A DNA stretch of 64,000 nt from Rhizobium sp. Leaf371. Lineage in GTDB: Bacteria; Pseudomonadota; Alphaproteobacteria; Rhizobiales; Rhizobiaceae. Location of the stretch: contig NZ_LMQB01000025.1 in NCBI RefSeq assembly GCF_001424045.1, forward strand, positions 75,853 to 139,852, in the 5' to 3' direction. Shown in pieces: positions 34,635 to 44,583 of this stretch (positions are counted from its first letter, which is position 1; every line of letters starts with the position of its first letter). Below the pieces are notes generated by a model, which saw only the letters and a program-made list of their open reading frames with translations, was not told where the DNA came from and made no database searches. Both the position numbers and the translations under genes were made by a program.

Positions 34635-34658
34635 CTGTCAGCGATGCAGGCCGTGGGG

Positions 34659-36587
34659 TCAGGTGTCTGACCGGTCGGCGCGCAGATAATCCATCAACGT
34701 CTTCGGCTTGCTGGACGCCTTCAACCGGGCCTTGACGGGCTTCTTGGCGACATAGCGCGGCGTATAGACCTTGAAGTCCTCGAGTGCGGTGAAGGTTTTG
34801 CCGTAGTTGACTTTCAGTGCCTTCAGAGCCGGCGCGTTCTTGGAGCGGGCCGCGAGAACGGCCAGACCGACCACGCCGCCTTCCGTCGGTTGCCATTCCA
34901 CCGAGTCCGCAAACCAGGTCTTTGCCGTCGCCTTGTCGTTGCTTGCAAGGTACTTCCAGCCGATGGCCTGTGCGCCGAGCGCGGATTTCTGCGCCGTCAC
35001 GGTGTCCTGGAACAGCTTGTTCTCGGTTTCGTCGAGGGCGATCGTCGGCTTGTCCGACGTAAGATCGCTGGCCACGATCTCGATATACTGGCGCGCGACA
35101 TCCGGCGACATCTTCAGATAGTGGCGTGCGAGCTTCAGCGCATCCTCCGTCTTGTCCATCTGCCGCAGCGTCAGGATCAGGCCTTCGATGCTCTTCGGGT
35201 CGCGCTTGAACCGGGTTGCCTGCAGGAACCAGGCATTGGCGTTCGCCCAGTCTTTCTGGGAGTAGAAGTACCAGCCAACGAGGTTTGCATCCTCGACGGA
35301 GGCGTTTCGCTGGATGAAATCGACGAAGCGGGTGATCTCTTCGTTGGCCGGCATTTCCGAGAAATCGCCATGCTCGATGAAGGAGCCGATCTGGCGACGG
35401 ATTCCGTCGAAGCCGAGGTTCTCGAACTCCGGATGGCCATCCTGCGTCATCCGGCCGAGGGCGAGAAGCGAGGTGAAGCCGACCGGCGGAATGAGCAGCG
35501 AGGCTTTCTGGACCGTCGACAGGCGCATGGCCGGATCGTCGCAGCTCGAAAGGATATAGCGGTAGACGTCGAACGCGTCGGCATAGCTGCGTGTGCGCGC
35601 AAAGGCTTCCGCGACATTCCACTGGACCTGCATCTCGCCGCACACCATGAGCGACGGCATGGCCTGTGCCGTGGAAATCACGTCCTTCCAGCGGCTCTGG
35701 GCCATGGCGCCATCGATGAGGCTGCGGGCTTCACCGAGCTGCAGCTTGCTCATGAGATCGTCGGACGGCTGCCACTTCGGATTGACGCTCTGGGCGCGGG
35801 CGATGCCGGCGCGAACGGCGGCATAGTTGCCGGTCGCATAGATGTTCCACAACGGCTGCTCATCGAACTGCGAAACCGGCGTGAACAGGTCCTTCGGCGG
35901 CTGCCAGTCCGGATAGAGATCCTTCAGGCGGCGCAGTTCGGCGCCGACGCGCTTCAGGTCGCGTGTCGAGGCGTAGTAGCGAAGAGCCGAGATATCCACG
36001 GACGCGGCGGTGGCCGGCTGCGCCGAAGTGATGCCGGAAGCCGGCGCCGTCGTCGGGGCAAACGGATTGACGACATCGGACCCGGGAAGAGGAGCCAGTG
36101 CGGGGGCGGACACGGGCGTTGCGGCCGGGCGAAGGGCGTCGATCGGCGCGGCGGGCTGGGTGGTGGGCTGGGTGGCGGGAACGACGACCGAGACCGGCTG
36201 GGCTGCGGGCAGGCGCCCCTGGGTGGTGGATGCCGCTGCCGTCGTGCGCATGAACGGGTTGTCGCCCGGTGCCGCCTTCGGATTGACGGCGACGCTATCG
36301 ATCGCCGGAGCGCTGTTTGCGGTCGGCGCGACAAACGCGCTGTTTGCGCCGGAGACCGCTGCGGACGAGGAAACGGCACCGACAGGCGCCAGCAGCGGAT
36401 CGTTCGCGTCCAGCGTCATTCCAGAGCTTTGGGCCAAACCTTGGGAGGCCGGCAGGGTCCACGACATTTCCTGGGCCCGCAGTTCGGAATCGTCGTTCTG
36501 GAGCGACTTCAGAACCAAACCGGGATTGATGAGGAGGACGGCGGTGGCTGCGAGCAGCGAGAACTTCAGTTTTGACTTGGCAGACAT
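34659..36587 (-). CDS. bcsK: BcsK-like TPR protein of the cellulose operon
   Basis: This encodes 642 residues from the ATG at 36587 (GAGAGG upstream); the longer open frame is not real. An N-terminal hydrophobic segment (FSLLAATAVLLINPGLVL) acts as a signal or anchor. Residues about 40-190 are a low-complexity Ala/Pro/Thr/Ser linker. The rest is helical TPR-like repeats (LRRLKDLYPDWQPP, LWNIYATGNYAAVRAGIA, YYFYSQKDWANANAWF-type units). Class III cellulose operons lack BcsC and carry a TPR protein, BcsK, instead; position and architecture fit that. It probably scaffolds the synthase in the periplasm. The start overlaps bcsZ by 22 bp. Confidence 0.7.
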   Translation of the reverse strand: MSAKSKLKFSLLAATAVLLINPGLVLKSLQNDDSELRAQEMSWTLPASQGLAQSSGMTLDANDPLLAPVGAVSSSAAVSGANSAFVAPTANSAPAIDSVAVNPKAAPGDNPFMRTTAAASTTQGRLPAAQPVSVVVPATQPTTQPAAPIDALRPAATPVSAPALAPLPGSDVVNPFAPTTAPASGITSAQPATAASVDISALRYYASTRDLKRVGAELRRLKDLYPDWQPPKDLFTPVSQFDEQPLWNIYATGNYAAVRAGIARAQSVNPKWQPSDDLMSKLQLGEARSLIDGAMAQSRWKDVISTAQAMPSLMVCGEMQVQWNVAEAFARTRSYADAFDVYRYILSSCDDPAMRLSTVQKASLLIPPVGFTSLLALGRMTQDGHPEFENLGFDGIRRQIGSFIEHGDFSEMPANEEITRFVDFIQRNASVEDANLVGWYFYSQKDWANANAWFLQATRFKRDPKSIEGLILTLRQMDKTEDALKLARHYLKMSPDVARQYIEIVASDLTSDKPTIALDETENKLFQDTVTAQKSALGAQAIGWKYLASNDKATAKTWFADSVEWQPTEGGVVGLAVLAARSKNAPALKALKVNYGKTFTALEDFKVYTPRYVAKKPVKARLKASSKPKTLMDYLRADRSDT

Positions 36588-37690
36588 GATGCATACCTCT
36601 CGGAGATGGCGATGATGCTCAGGAGATGGAGCGTGGAAGGGTAATATTCGGTCGGCTCGAAGGGTGGCATGCTGGAATCTTGTCCAGCCCTGCCGAGACC
36701 GCAGGAAAGAAGCGCGCTGACGGCGCGGTAACCGGGATCGGGCATGGCCGTCATTGCGGCGGCGGTCGCCAGATCCATGACGTGCATGACGTTGGCGCCG
36801 TTTTCGTTCCAGCGCTTCTGCACGCCTGTCAGAAGCGACAGGGGTGCGGCGCCGGACCACGCCGTGTAGAGCGGAACCCGGACCGCCTCGTAGCCGAAGG
36901 TGGCGGCGAAAGCGGGTGCCGGCTGCGGATGCGCGCCCTTGAGCGAAAGCCAGTCGGCCGGCAGGTCGCTGTTGCCGAAACGGCCCTTTTCGAGAAGCGA
37001 CTTGCCGCTTGCGATCAGGTCGGCCGCGGGAAAGGTCGGATCGACAAGGCCCAGCTCTTCAAGAGCGGGGAAGATCCAGTAGGACAGGTTGACGACGATC
37101 CCGGGCTGCTCGGCGCTGCCGCCGAAGCCCTGCGCGGCGGGAAGGAGCAGCGTTCCATAGGTCGCATCCCTGACCGTCGCCTTTGCCTTGAGATCCTTGA
37201 GGATCCTGCGGGCTTCGGCGACATAGGCCGGTTCCTTCCACCGCGTCGCAGCGCGCGACAGGGCCCAGGCAATCAGCAGGTCGCCGTCGGAGGCGTTGTT
37301 CGTGTCGGCAACCCGCGTTGCCGCGTCCGGGCTCCACCGCCAGGCCGAGAGGGCATCCTCGCGAACCTGAAGGTTTTCCTGCGTCCAGGTCCAGAGTGCG
37401 TCGAAGGTTTCCCGATCGTCCGCAGCGACCGCGATCAGCATGCCGTAACCCTGGCCTTCGCTGTGCGATACGTTGCCGTTCGACCGGTCGACGACACGCC
37501 CATTTTCCACGAAGATGGACTTGTACAGCCACCAGGCGCCGGCGATGTAGTCTGCCGGCAGGAAGGTCTCCGCGCTCTTCACGCGGTTTGTCTTGTTCGC
37601 CGCCAGGCCGCTTGTCGGCAGCATGGCGGAGAGGAGGACGGTCATGGCGGCCGTGAGGCTCCATGTGACCAGGGCGAGCGACTTAGCCAT
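36566..37690 (-). CDS. bcsZ: cellulose-operon endoglucanase, GH8 (BcsZ/CelC)
   Basis: This encodes 374 residues with a signal peptide ending near GLAAN. It has an (alpha/alpha)6 GH8 pattern: the general acid Glu 78 in SHSEGQGYGM, the substrate Asp 135 in NNASDGDLLIAWAL, and FGYEAVRVPLY near residue 265. In E. coli BcsZ the matching segment reads YDA with the proposed base Asp; here it is Glu 268. The enzyme trims or releases glucan chains in the periplasm during cellulose synthesis. It overlaps bcsB by 8 bp and bcsK by 22 bp, so the genes are co-translated. Confidence 0.9.
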   Translation of the reverse strand: MAKSLALVTWSLTAAMTVLLSAMLPTSGLAANKTNRVKSAETFLPADYIAGAWWLYKSIFVENGRVVDRSNGNVSHSEGQGYGMLIAVAADDRETFDALWTWTQENLQVREDALSAWRWSPDAATRVADTNNASDGDLLIAWALSRAATRWKEPAYVAEARRILKDLKAKATVRDATYGTLLLPAAQGFGGSAEQPGIVVNLSYWIFPALEELGLVDPTFPAADLIASGKSLLEKGRFGNSDLPADWLSLKGAHPQPAPAFAATFGYEAVRVPLYTAWSGAAPLSLLTGVQKRWNENGANVMHVMDLATAAAMTAMPDPGYRAVSALLSCGLGRAGQDSSMPPFEPTEYYPSTLHLLSIIAISERYASCLPSQN

Positions 37691-40085
37691 GATTGCGGCG
37701 TCCGGTCGAGAGAACCATGTAGGTGCCGATGCCGAGGAGGATGGCGGCCGTCAGCAGTGCGAAGATGTAGACGGTGGCGTTGTTGGCGAGCCAGCTTGCC
37801 GTGACCAGGCGCATGTTCGACAGGCTGAGGGGCTGCGTCCGGTAAAGCGTCTGGTTGGTCGCAAGCTGCTGGTCGAGCTTGATACCGGTCTCGGAGAAGG
37901 CCTGAACCGATCCGCCGAGCGTGTTCCACACGTTGAGGTCCGTCAGCACATCCGTGCCGGCCACGATGCCGTTGGCGCTCTTGGAGGCGACAACCGTCCA
38001 GAGACCGCCGTTTCCGCCGGCGTTCTGGGCGATGACGAGCGTGGTCTCGGCGGTCGGGGAGAAGGCTTCCGGCTTGATCTCGTCGCCCAGAATGGCGCGA
38101 AGGGGCGCGATGTTGAGCTTGGAAAGTTCGGAGACCGTCTTCTGACGGATCGCCATCAGCATCTCTGTCGAACGCTGCAGGGGTGCTGCGAGAAAACCGC
38201 CGGCCGTCTGCGAGAGATCCACCGCCGTGCCGACGACGCTCGTCGTCATCTGGCGCTGTATGTCGCTCTGGGGACCGAAGTTTTCGAGAGCGGCGAACTC
38301 GTAGGGCGAGGCTGCCGATCCCGCCATGTTGCGGATGTTGACGAAGTCGAGGTTCATGCGGCTGACCAGCTCGGAGGGCAGCGTGTCGTAGCCGCCGAAC
38401 GCGATGAGGTTGGCCGTGTCCATGGTCGGCAGCAGCGAAGTGTACTGCATCGGCTTCACCTGGCCGGAGGAATAGGCCATCTTGGCGACGAAGGTCGCCG
38501 CCGCATCCATGCTCTGGACGTTATAGTTCGGCACGAGAAGCGTGGTCGCGGCACCCGTGTCGCCTTCGACCGGGGCGGGAAGACCCGAGGTCAGCGCGGC
38601 GATATCGGGATAGCGGCCGACGCGGGCATAGTTCGGGATATCCAGGTAGGAATTGCCGTCGATCGAGAGGCGGATTGTCGATGTCGCCTTGTCGACGGAC
38701 TCGCAGGCCGCATCGAGCTTCGAGGGCAGCCGGGCTTCGACTTCCAGCGTATTCTGGCCCGGGCGCAGCGCCGTGAACGGGATCGGCAGGCGCTGGTCGC
38801 GGATCGCGCCGCCCAGCGGCGAGCTGAGCGGGATGTTGGCCACGACCTTGTCATTTGCCTTCACCGTCAGGACGGCTTCGGGGGACAGGCCGCCGACATA
38901 AAGCGCATTGAGGTGGAAGTTCATGCTCGAATAGGCGCCGGGGTAGAAATCCGACGGCATAGTGAAGTTGACCTTCGACTGGACGAACCGGCCGTCGAAG
39001 GGCTTTGCCGCAAAGCCGAGATCCGACAGGGTGACCTTCTGTCCGGGAACGAGGAGACGTCCCTTCATGTTGGTCAGGGCCGCAAGGCCCTCGGGCGTGC
39101 CGACGGGACGGTCGCGGATCGCCTGCTGCACGAACAGCTGGGTCTTTGCGTCCAGATCGGCGGTATCGAGACCGGCGATGATCAGGCGCTTGCGATCCGG
39201 CGTGGCGCCGGCAGCAACGATGGCCGTCTCGCCGGAGGCGAGAACCGGAGCGTCGTTTCCGAGCAGGGCCGTGACGTCCTTGGCCGCGCCGACATAGATG
39301 TCGATGCCGGCGCCGGTTCCCGGCGTCGAGCCGAACTCGACCTGGGGATGGTTGAAGTTGCCGGCGATCGTGAGCGCCTGGACCACGTTCAGGGCACGGT
39401 CGTAATCCGGCATCTGCGCGCCGCGGGGCAGAATGACGCGCAGGTTGGTCCGGCCTTCCCGCGTTCCGCCGAGCGGCATCAGGTCGATCATCGTGAGGGT
39501 GCCGGCCTCGGCCGAGGGGAAGACGAAGCCGCTCTGGGCAGGGTCGATCTTGGTCCACAACTCGTAGGTTGCCTCGACGCTGCAATCGACGCGGTGGCGG
39601 TGGCTGGCGGCAAGGGCAACCGCGTTATAGCCCGGCTGGATGACGCCTGCCGGAATGTCGAAGGTGACGCGGCGCGGGTCGCCGGCCACGAGGTTGGTGG
39701 TGCCGATTTCGCGGCCGTTGATCTGGATGGCGAGGTTCGACCGCTCCGGCGCAGCCGAGATGGCCGTCTGGAGCGTGAGAACCAGTTGCGAGGCGCTCGA
39801 GGCTTCGTCGGGGCGGGCAAAGAAGGAGAGCTTGCGGCTCGCGAACTCGCCGTCGAAGAAGAGATCGTAGGGGCTGGCGGCAATCTTGCGCAGCGAGCCG
39901 CCGACATTGGAGAGCTGCGCCGGCGCGGCTGCCGGCGATGCTGTGTTGAAGCGGAACGGCCCGGGGACCGCCGCCTGAGCCAGCGGCTGGGTCTGTGTCA
40001 GGGACTGGGCGAGCGCCGTGCTGGAGAGGCCGGCCAGAAGAATGGACGGCAGCAGCGCGAGGGCGAGGGTGGATGACTTGATCAT
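37683..40085 (-). CDS. bcsB: cellulose synthase regulatory subunit BcsB
   Basis: This encodes 800 residues from the ATG at 40085 (AGAGGAAAC upstream). The signal peptide (ALALLPSILLAGLSSTALAQ) leads to a large periplasmic region built of carbohydrate-binding and flavodoxin-like repeats (LTLQTAISAAPERSNLAIQI, YNAVALAASHRHRVDCSVEA, NTLEVEARLPSKLDAAC). A C-terminal transmembrane anchor (VYIFALLTAAILLGIGTYMV) follows. This is the usual BcsB design that guides the nascent glucan and activates BcsA. The start is 23 bp after the bcsA stop. An in-frame ATG at 40112 would overlap bcsA and is less likely. Confidence 0.93.
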   Translation of the reverse strand: MIKSSTLALALLPSILLAGLSSTALAQSLTQTQPLAQAAVPGPFRFNTASPAAAPAQLSNVGGSLRKIAASPYDLFFDGEFASRKLSFFARPDEASSASQLVLTLQTAISAAPERSNLAIQINGREIGTTNLVAGDPRRVTFDIPAGVIQPGYNAVALAASHRHRVDCSVEATYELWTKIDPAQSGFVFPSAEAGTLTMIDLMPLGGTREGRTNLRVILPRGAQMPDYDRALNVVQALTIAGNFNHPQVEFGSTPGTGAGIDIYVGAAKDVTALLGNDAPVLASGETAIVAAGATPDRKRLIIAGLDTADLDAKTQLFVQQAIRDRPVGTPEGLAALTNMKGRLLVPGQKVTLSDLGFAAKPFDGRFVQSKVNFTMPSDFYPGAYSSMNFHLNALYVGGLSPEAVLTVKANDKVVANIPLSSPLGGAIRDQRLPIPFTALRPGQNTLEVEARLPSKLDAACESVDKATSTIRLSIDGNSYLDIPNYARVGRYPDIAALTSGLPAPVEGDTGAATTLLVPNYNVQSMDAAATFVAKMAYSSGQVKPMQYTSLLPTMDTANLIAFGGYDTLPSELVSRMNLDFVNIRNMAGSAASPYEFAALENFGPQSDIQRQMTTSVVGTAVDLSQTAGGFLAAPLQRSTEMLMAIRQKTVSELSKLNIAPLRAILGDEIKPEAFSPTAETTLVIAQNAGGNGGLWTVVASKSANGIVAGTDVLTDLNVWNTLGGSVQAFSETGIKLDQQLATNQTLYRTQPLSLSNMRLVTASWLANNATVYIFALLTAAILLGIGTYMVLSTGRRNHG

Positions 40086-40108
40086 GTTGGTTTCCTCTGG
40101 CTTTCCGG

Positions 40109-42319
40109 TCACGCGGCTTCGACGACGGGTTGCGGCTTTTCGACCGTCGGGCGACGGCGGCGGCTTGTTCGCTCGGCCGTCGATTTGGACGAAAGGCCGG
40201 CCGTGATGGCGAGGAACGGGCTGAAGATGGCCCAGCGGATGAGCGTCAGGAGGGCGACCGGGTAGGACCGGCGCTTCTGGCGACCGTCACGCAGAGCGCG
40301 GGGAAGGTCGAGATCGGCAAGCATGAGGCTGGCAATCGCCGGGAAGTGGCAGGCCTCGGCATCGAGTTCGACCACGAAGCTGCGGTGATCGCTGCCGGAC
40401 GGCTTGCCGATGAAGACGGGAACCGAGGGAAGGATGACGTTCGCCGGGGGATCGATGAGAAGCAGACGGCCGTACTCTCCGGCACGCAGCGGTGTGGTTG
40501 CGTTCTTCTTCAGTTCGATGGTCGCCTTTTCCGAAGAGATCTGGCGAATGATGACGGGCACGGTCTGGTTGCCCACTTCAAGCTCGGCCGCTCTTGCCGA
40601 GGGGAGGCTGATGCCGTCGGCGTCGTTCGGCTGCTCGGTGACGATGCCGAGTGCAGCACCGGCGATGATGAGGTTCAGCAGGTTCCAGGCACCGGTGATG
40701 ACGATGAGGTCACCCAGGGCCGGCTCCGTCTGGTAGCGGTAGATGGCGTAGGACAGGACCATTCCGAGACCGGCGAAGATGGCGAAGAACGGCCAGGCGA
40801 GGTTGGAAAGCTGGCGCTGGGTCAGCGATACGCCCTTGTCGGTGACGTTGAAGGTCGGCTTACGCGGGTTGAGGAAGACGCTGATGATCGCCCGGACCAG
40901 AAACACCGACTGCACATATTCGTACAGCTCGGAAATCCAGGGCCAACGCATCTTGCCGTAGAGGTAGTTGCGCAGGATTTCGGACGCGATGAGGTACGTG
41001 ACGGTATAGGCCAGGAAGTCTTCGGCCGAGGCATTGAAGATCTTCAGGTTGAAGAGAATGAAGAGAATGGGTGCGACGAGGAAGGTGGCGCGAACGAAGG
41101 GGAAGAGCCAGAAGAAGCAGCTCGACATGTAGCTCAGGCGCTGGGGAAGCGTCAGGCCCTGCTTGAAGAGCGGGTTCTTCAGGATGAGGATCTGGATCAT
41201 GCCCCGGCACCAGCGCGAACGCTGACCGATGAAGCTGGCGAAGGTTTCCGGCTGGAGGCCGGTGATGAGGGGCTTGTCGACGTAGACGCTGTTCCAGCCG
41301 CGGGAGTGCAGTTCGAGCGCCGTCTCGCAGTCTTCGGTGATCGTGATCCCCGAGAAGCCGCCCACTTCGTCCAGGGCTTCGCGGCGAAGGACCGCTGCAG
41401 AGCCGCAGAAGAAGGAGGCATTCCAGCGATCCAGGCCCTTCTGGATCATGGTGTAGAACATCTCGTTCTCGGCGGGCATATGCTTGTAGGTGCCGAGATT
41501 GCGCTCGACCGGATCGGGATTGGCGAAGAAGTGCGGCGTCTGGACCAGGAAGAGATCCGGATCGTCGCTGAAGTGACCAACGGTTTCCCGCAGGAAGGCG
41601 CGCTCCGGGGCATGGTCGGCGTCGAAGACGGCAATCAGCTCGCCGGACGTGCGTTCCATCCCGGCATTGAGGTTGCCGGCCTTGGCATGAACGTTCTGTG
41701 CCCGGGTCAGGTAGTGGACACCGAGATCGAGGCACAGCGTCCGCAGCGTGTTGCCACGGTCGATCGCCGCCTGGGAGGTTTCGAGATCGGTGCTATTACG
41801 CTTCTGGTCGGTGCCGCCGTCGTCGAGCAGGTAGACCGTGAACTTGTCGGAGGGGTAGTCCAGGCCGGTTGCTGCAGCCAGAGTCAGCGAAAGGATCTCG
41901 GCGCTCTCGTTGTAGGACGGTACGAACACATCGACGGTCGGCAGTTCCTCATCGGAAAGCTGGCGAGCGCGGGGACGCTCGACCGGATCGGCGACCACGA
42001 ACACGCTGATGAAGAACATGAAAATGCAGAACATTTCGGCGACGTAAAGCAGGATGCCCGGGATGAACGACATCAGATCGTCGATCGGCGGCAGCGTGCT
42101 CGTCGTGCGCCAGTAAGCGTAGCGCAGGACAATGATACTTGCAGTCGCAAGAGCAATGTAACGCAATGGTCCTGATCTATTGAAGCGCGTAATCACGAAA
42201 AGAAACGCGATCGTAAGAGCGGAAACAAGTAATTGTACGTCAGGCCCGACCGGCTGCAAAACAAATGCAAATATTGCCGCCGCGGACGTGATCCAAATGA
42301 AGAGAGATAATATACGCAT
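40109..42319 (-). CDS. bcsA: cellulose synthase catalytic subunit BcsA (UDP-forming)
   Basis: This encodes 736 residues from the ATG at 42319; the much longer open frame runs into AT-rich non-coding sequence. Membrane helices flank a GT2 domain with all synthase motifs: DDG (166-168), DAD (233-235), TED (328-330) and QRSRW (366-370). NPRKPTFNVTDKG follows the gating helix. The C-terminal PilZ region (about 565-650) lacks a recognisable RxxxR, and the DxSxxG position reads QISSEK, so c-di-GMP binding is doubtful. The enzyme polymerises UDP-glucose into beta-1,4-glucan and exports it. It is first in the operon bcsABZK. Confidence 0.95.
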   Translation of the reverse strand: MRILSLFIWITSAAAIFAFVLQPVGPDVQLLVSALTIAFLFVITRFNRSGPLRYIALATASIIVLRYAYWRTTSTLPPIDDLMSFIPGILLYVAEMFCIFMFFISVFVVADPVERPRARQLSDEELPTVDVFVPSYNESAEILSLTLAAATGLDYPSDKFTVYLLDDGGTDQKRNSTDLETSQAAIDRGNTLRTLCLDLGVHYLTRAQNVHAKAGNLNAGMERTSGELIAVFDADHAPERAFLRETVGHFSDDPDLFLVQTPHFFANPDPVERNLGTYKHMPAENEMFYTMIQKGLDRWNASFFCGSAAVLRREALDEVGGFSGITITEDCETALELHSRGWNSVYVDKPLITGLQPETFASFIGQRSRWCRGMIQILILKNPLFKQGLTLPQRLSYMSSCFFWLFPFVRATFLVAPILFILFNLKIFNASAEDFLAYTVTYLIASEILRNYLYGKMRWPWISELYEYVQSVFLVRAIISVFLNPRKPTFNVTDKGVSLTQRQLSNLAWPFFAIFAGLGMVLSYAIYRYQTEPALGDLIVITGAWNLLNLIIAGAALGIVTEQPNDADGISLPSARAAELEVGNQTVPVIIRQISSEKATIELKKNATTPLRAGEYGRLLLIDPPANVILPSVPVFIGKPSGSDHRSFVVELDAEACHFPAIASLMLADLDLPRALRDGRQKRRSYPVALLTLIRWAIFSPFLAITAGLSSKSTAERTSRRRRPTVEKPQPVVEAA

Positions 42320-43130
42320 GACAATAACATCCTCTGGTTTACATATTAGTAAGTAGTTTAAGTAGAAAAACGGGTCAATATTTAAAATTCGACATAAAAT
42401 ATATGTACTGAGTCGATTCGTGAGCAAATAGCTCTTTAAATATGCATTTACCTTATCTCGTCTGCATTTTTGCGATTTTGAACCTATTTCAGGTTGATTA
42501 AAGTGAATAGATAATCTCACTGCGAGAAATCGAATGTTAGAGTGAGGTAAATAGTGATGGTTAAAATCCAAGCTTTTGGAGGATGAAATCCGCATTTCAA
42601 GGCGTCGGGGACAGGTCGGGTGGAGGCGATGCCGTCCGTGACGCAGCAACGGTCATTCGGCGACGGCGTTCAGACACCGAAAAGGGGGCCTCAATCGTCT
42701 GATCGTGCGCAGGCGGAGGGATGGATATTCATCAGAATGACGCGCTCTACATGGCGCGCCGCAGCGACGCCTGTCGCCAGCACGGCGGGTCGTTTGCCTC
42801 TTCATCGAGAGAGGAATTGCGCGCCTGCCGTGTCTTGACGCGGACGACGGATCAGCCGCCGACGCTCCGACATCCGGCAACGCAGGATGGAGCTCGACAT
42901 GCATCGCAAGATCGGAAAGCCCGGCTTGGAAGAACGATCGTCCTCACCGCGCCGCGCTGCCGAGACCTCGCCTTCCCAGCCGCCCGCGTCTGCAGTCTCG
43001 ATGACGGCACAGGTGCATACGGCGGCGGGATCGGGCGCAATCGGCCGCGCCGGAGGTTGTGCCGGGCGTTTCCGCCCGACAAGATTTTCAGCCTGAATTA
43101 ATCAAAGCCGTGCAGTTTCCGGTCGTGGCA
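42320..43130. other. long intergenic region upstream of bcsA, AT-rich near the gene
   Basis: About 810 bp separate bcsA from the convergent-side aldehyde dehydrogenase gene end. The half next to bcsA (to about 42560) is strikingly AT-rich compared with the rest of the window and must hold the bcsA promoter and a long leader. The half nearer 43130 has normal GC. Short open frames there (for example 42721-43101 and a 39-codon frame at 42583) have no recognisable protein pattern and are not called. Confidence 0.5.
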
Positions 43131-44558
43131 TCAGCCATGGGCGATCATGATGTGGCGCACGGCGGTATAGTCTTCGAGCGCGTAGACCGAGAGGTCCTTG
43201 CCATAGCCCGACTGCTTCAGGCCGCCATGTGGCATTTCGTTGACCAGCGCGAAGTGCGTGTTGATCCAGGTGCAGCCATATTGCAGGCGAGCGGCCGCCT
43301 GCATCGCCCGCGTAATGTCCTTCGACCACACGGAGGAGGCGAGGCCGTAATCGCTGTCGTTCGCCCAGGTCACGGCTTCTTCGGATTCGGCAAAGCGCGT
43401 GACCGAGACGACCGGGCCAAAGACCTCGCGGCGAACGATTTCGTCGTCCTGCCGCGCGCCGGCGATCACGGTCGGCTGGAAAAAGAAGCCGTCGCCCGGC
43501 CCGCGCGCGCCGCCCGTCGTCACCTCCATGTGCCGCGCCTCGTTGGTGCGCTCGACGAAGCTTGAAACCCGGTCGCGCTGGCGGGCGGAGATCAGCGGAC
43601 CGATCTCGTTCTCCGCATCGTTTTCAGAGCCGAAGGTGATGCTGGACACGGCGGAGGTGAGGTCGGCGACCAGCTTCTCGTAGATGCCGTCCTGCGCGTA
43701 GATGCGGCAGGCGGCCGTGCAATCCTGCCCTGCATTGTAGAAGCCGAAGGTGCGGATGCCGGCGACCACGGCGTCAAGGTCCGCATCGTCATACACGATG
43801 ACCGGCGCCTTGCCGCCCAGTTCCAGATGCGTCCGCTTGACGGTCTTGGCCGCCGCAGTCAGCACCTTCTTGCCGGTGGCGATATCGCCGGTGATCGACA
43901 CCATCGCGATCTTCGGGTGATTGATCAGGGCATTGCCGACGGTGTCGCCGCGCCCGAGGATGATGTTGACGACGCCTTCGGGCAGGATGTCGGCCAGAAG
44001 CCGGGCCATCTTCAGCGCGGTCAGCGGCGTCTGTTCGGAGGGCTTGAAGACGACGGTGTTGCCGCCGGCCAGCGCCGGGGCAAGCTTCCAGGCCATCATC
44101 ATCAGCGGGTAGTTCCAGGGCGCGATGGAGCCGACGACGCCGATGGCGTCCCGCCGGATCATCGAGGTGTGGCCCGGAAGGTACTCACCGGCAACAGGGC
44201 CGTTGAGCATGCGGATGGCGCCGGCAAAGAACCGCCAGCAATCGACGATCGCGGGTATCTCGTCGTTGCGCACGGCGTGCAGCGGCTTGCCGCAGTTCAG
44301 CGCCTCGAGGCTCGCAAAACCGTCCGCATCGCGTTCGATCGCGTCCGCGATGCGCAGGAGATAGGTCGAGCGCTCGGCGGGTGTCGTGCGCGACCATGTC
44401 GTGAAGGCGCGCTCCGCCGCATCGACAGCGGCGTCGATCTGCGCATGCGATGCCTCGGCGAGCGACAGGATCTTCGCCCCGGTCTTCGGGTTCAAGATCT
44501 GCTCTTCCACCTCGGTGCCCGGCTCGAAGCGTGCGCCGATCAAAAGGTCCGTATCCAT
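43131..44558 (-). CDS. patD: gamma-aminobutyraldehyde dehydrogenase
   Basis: This encodes 475 residues from the ATG at 44558 (AGGAGATC upstream), the same length as E. coli PatD/YdcW. The ALDH motifs are complete: [29 protein letters not shown], Glu 246 in LELGGKAP and the catalytic Cys 280 in GQDCTAAC. The preference for PatD over other ALDHs comes from the sequence style and from lying 25 bp after a putrescine-type importer. The reaction oxidises 4-aminobutanal to GABA in putrescine breakdown. A matching putrescine aminotransferase is not in the window. Confidence 0.82.
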   Translation of the reverse strand: MDTDLLIGARFEPGTEVEEQILNPKTGAKILSLAEASHAQIDAAVDAAERAFTTWSRTTPAERSTYLLRIADAIERDADGFASLEALNCGKPLHAVRNDEIPAIVDCWRFFAGAIRMLNGPVAGEYLPGHTSMIRRDAIGVVGSIAPWNYPLMMMAWKLAPALAGGNTVVFKPSEQTPLTALKMARLLADILPEGVVNIILGRGDTVGNALINHPKIAMVSITGDIATGKKVLTAAAKTVKRTHLELGGKAPVIVYDDADLDAVVAGIRTFGFYNAGQDCTAACRIYAQDGIYEKLVADLTSAVSSITFGSENDAENEIGPLISARQRDRVSSFVERTNEARHMEVTTGGARGPGDGFFFQPTVIAGARQDDEIVRREVFGPVVSVTRFAESEEAVTWANDSDYGLASSVWSKDITRAMQAAARLQYGCTWINTHFALVNEMPHGGLKQSGYGKDLSVYALEDYTAVRHIMIAHG

Positions 44559-44583
44559 GGTCGATCTCCTGTTCAGGTTCGGG

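Noticed and set aside
40130..42175. Plus-strand open frame of 681 codons opposite bcsA
   Set aside because: The real bcsA on the other strand has all synthase motifs; this frame is low in hydrophobic order and rich in Asp, Glu, Gly and Arg.
42583..42702. 39-codon frame starting directly after GGAGG
   Set aside because: The Shine-Dalgarno sequence touches the ATG with no spacer, and the product has no pattern.
42721..43101. 126-codon frame in the bcsA upstream region
   Set aside because: No Shine-Dalgarno match or recognisable motif; Arg-rich and Cys-scattered composition suggests chance.
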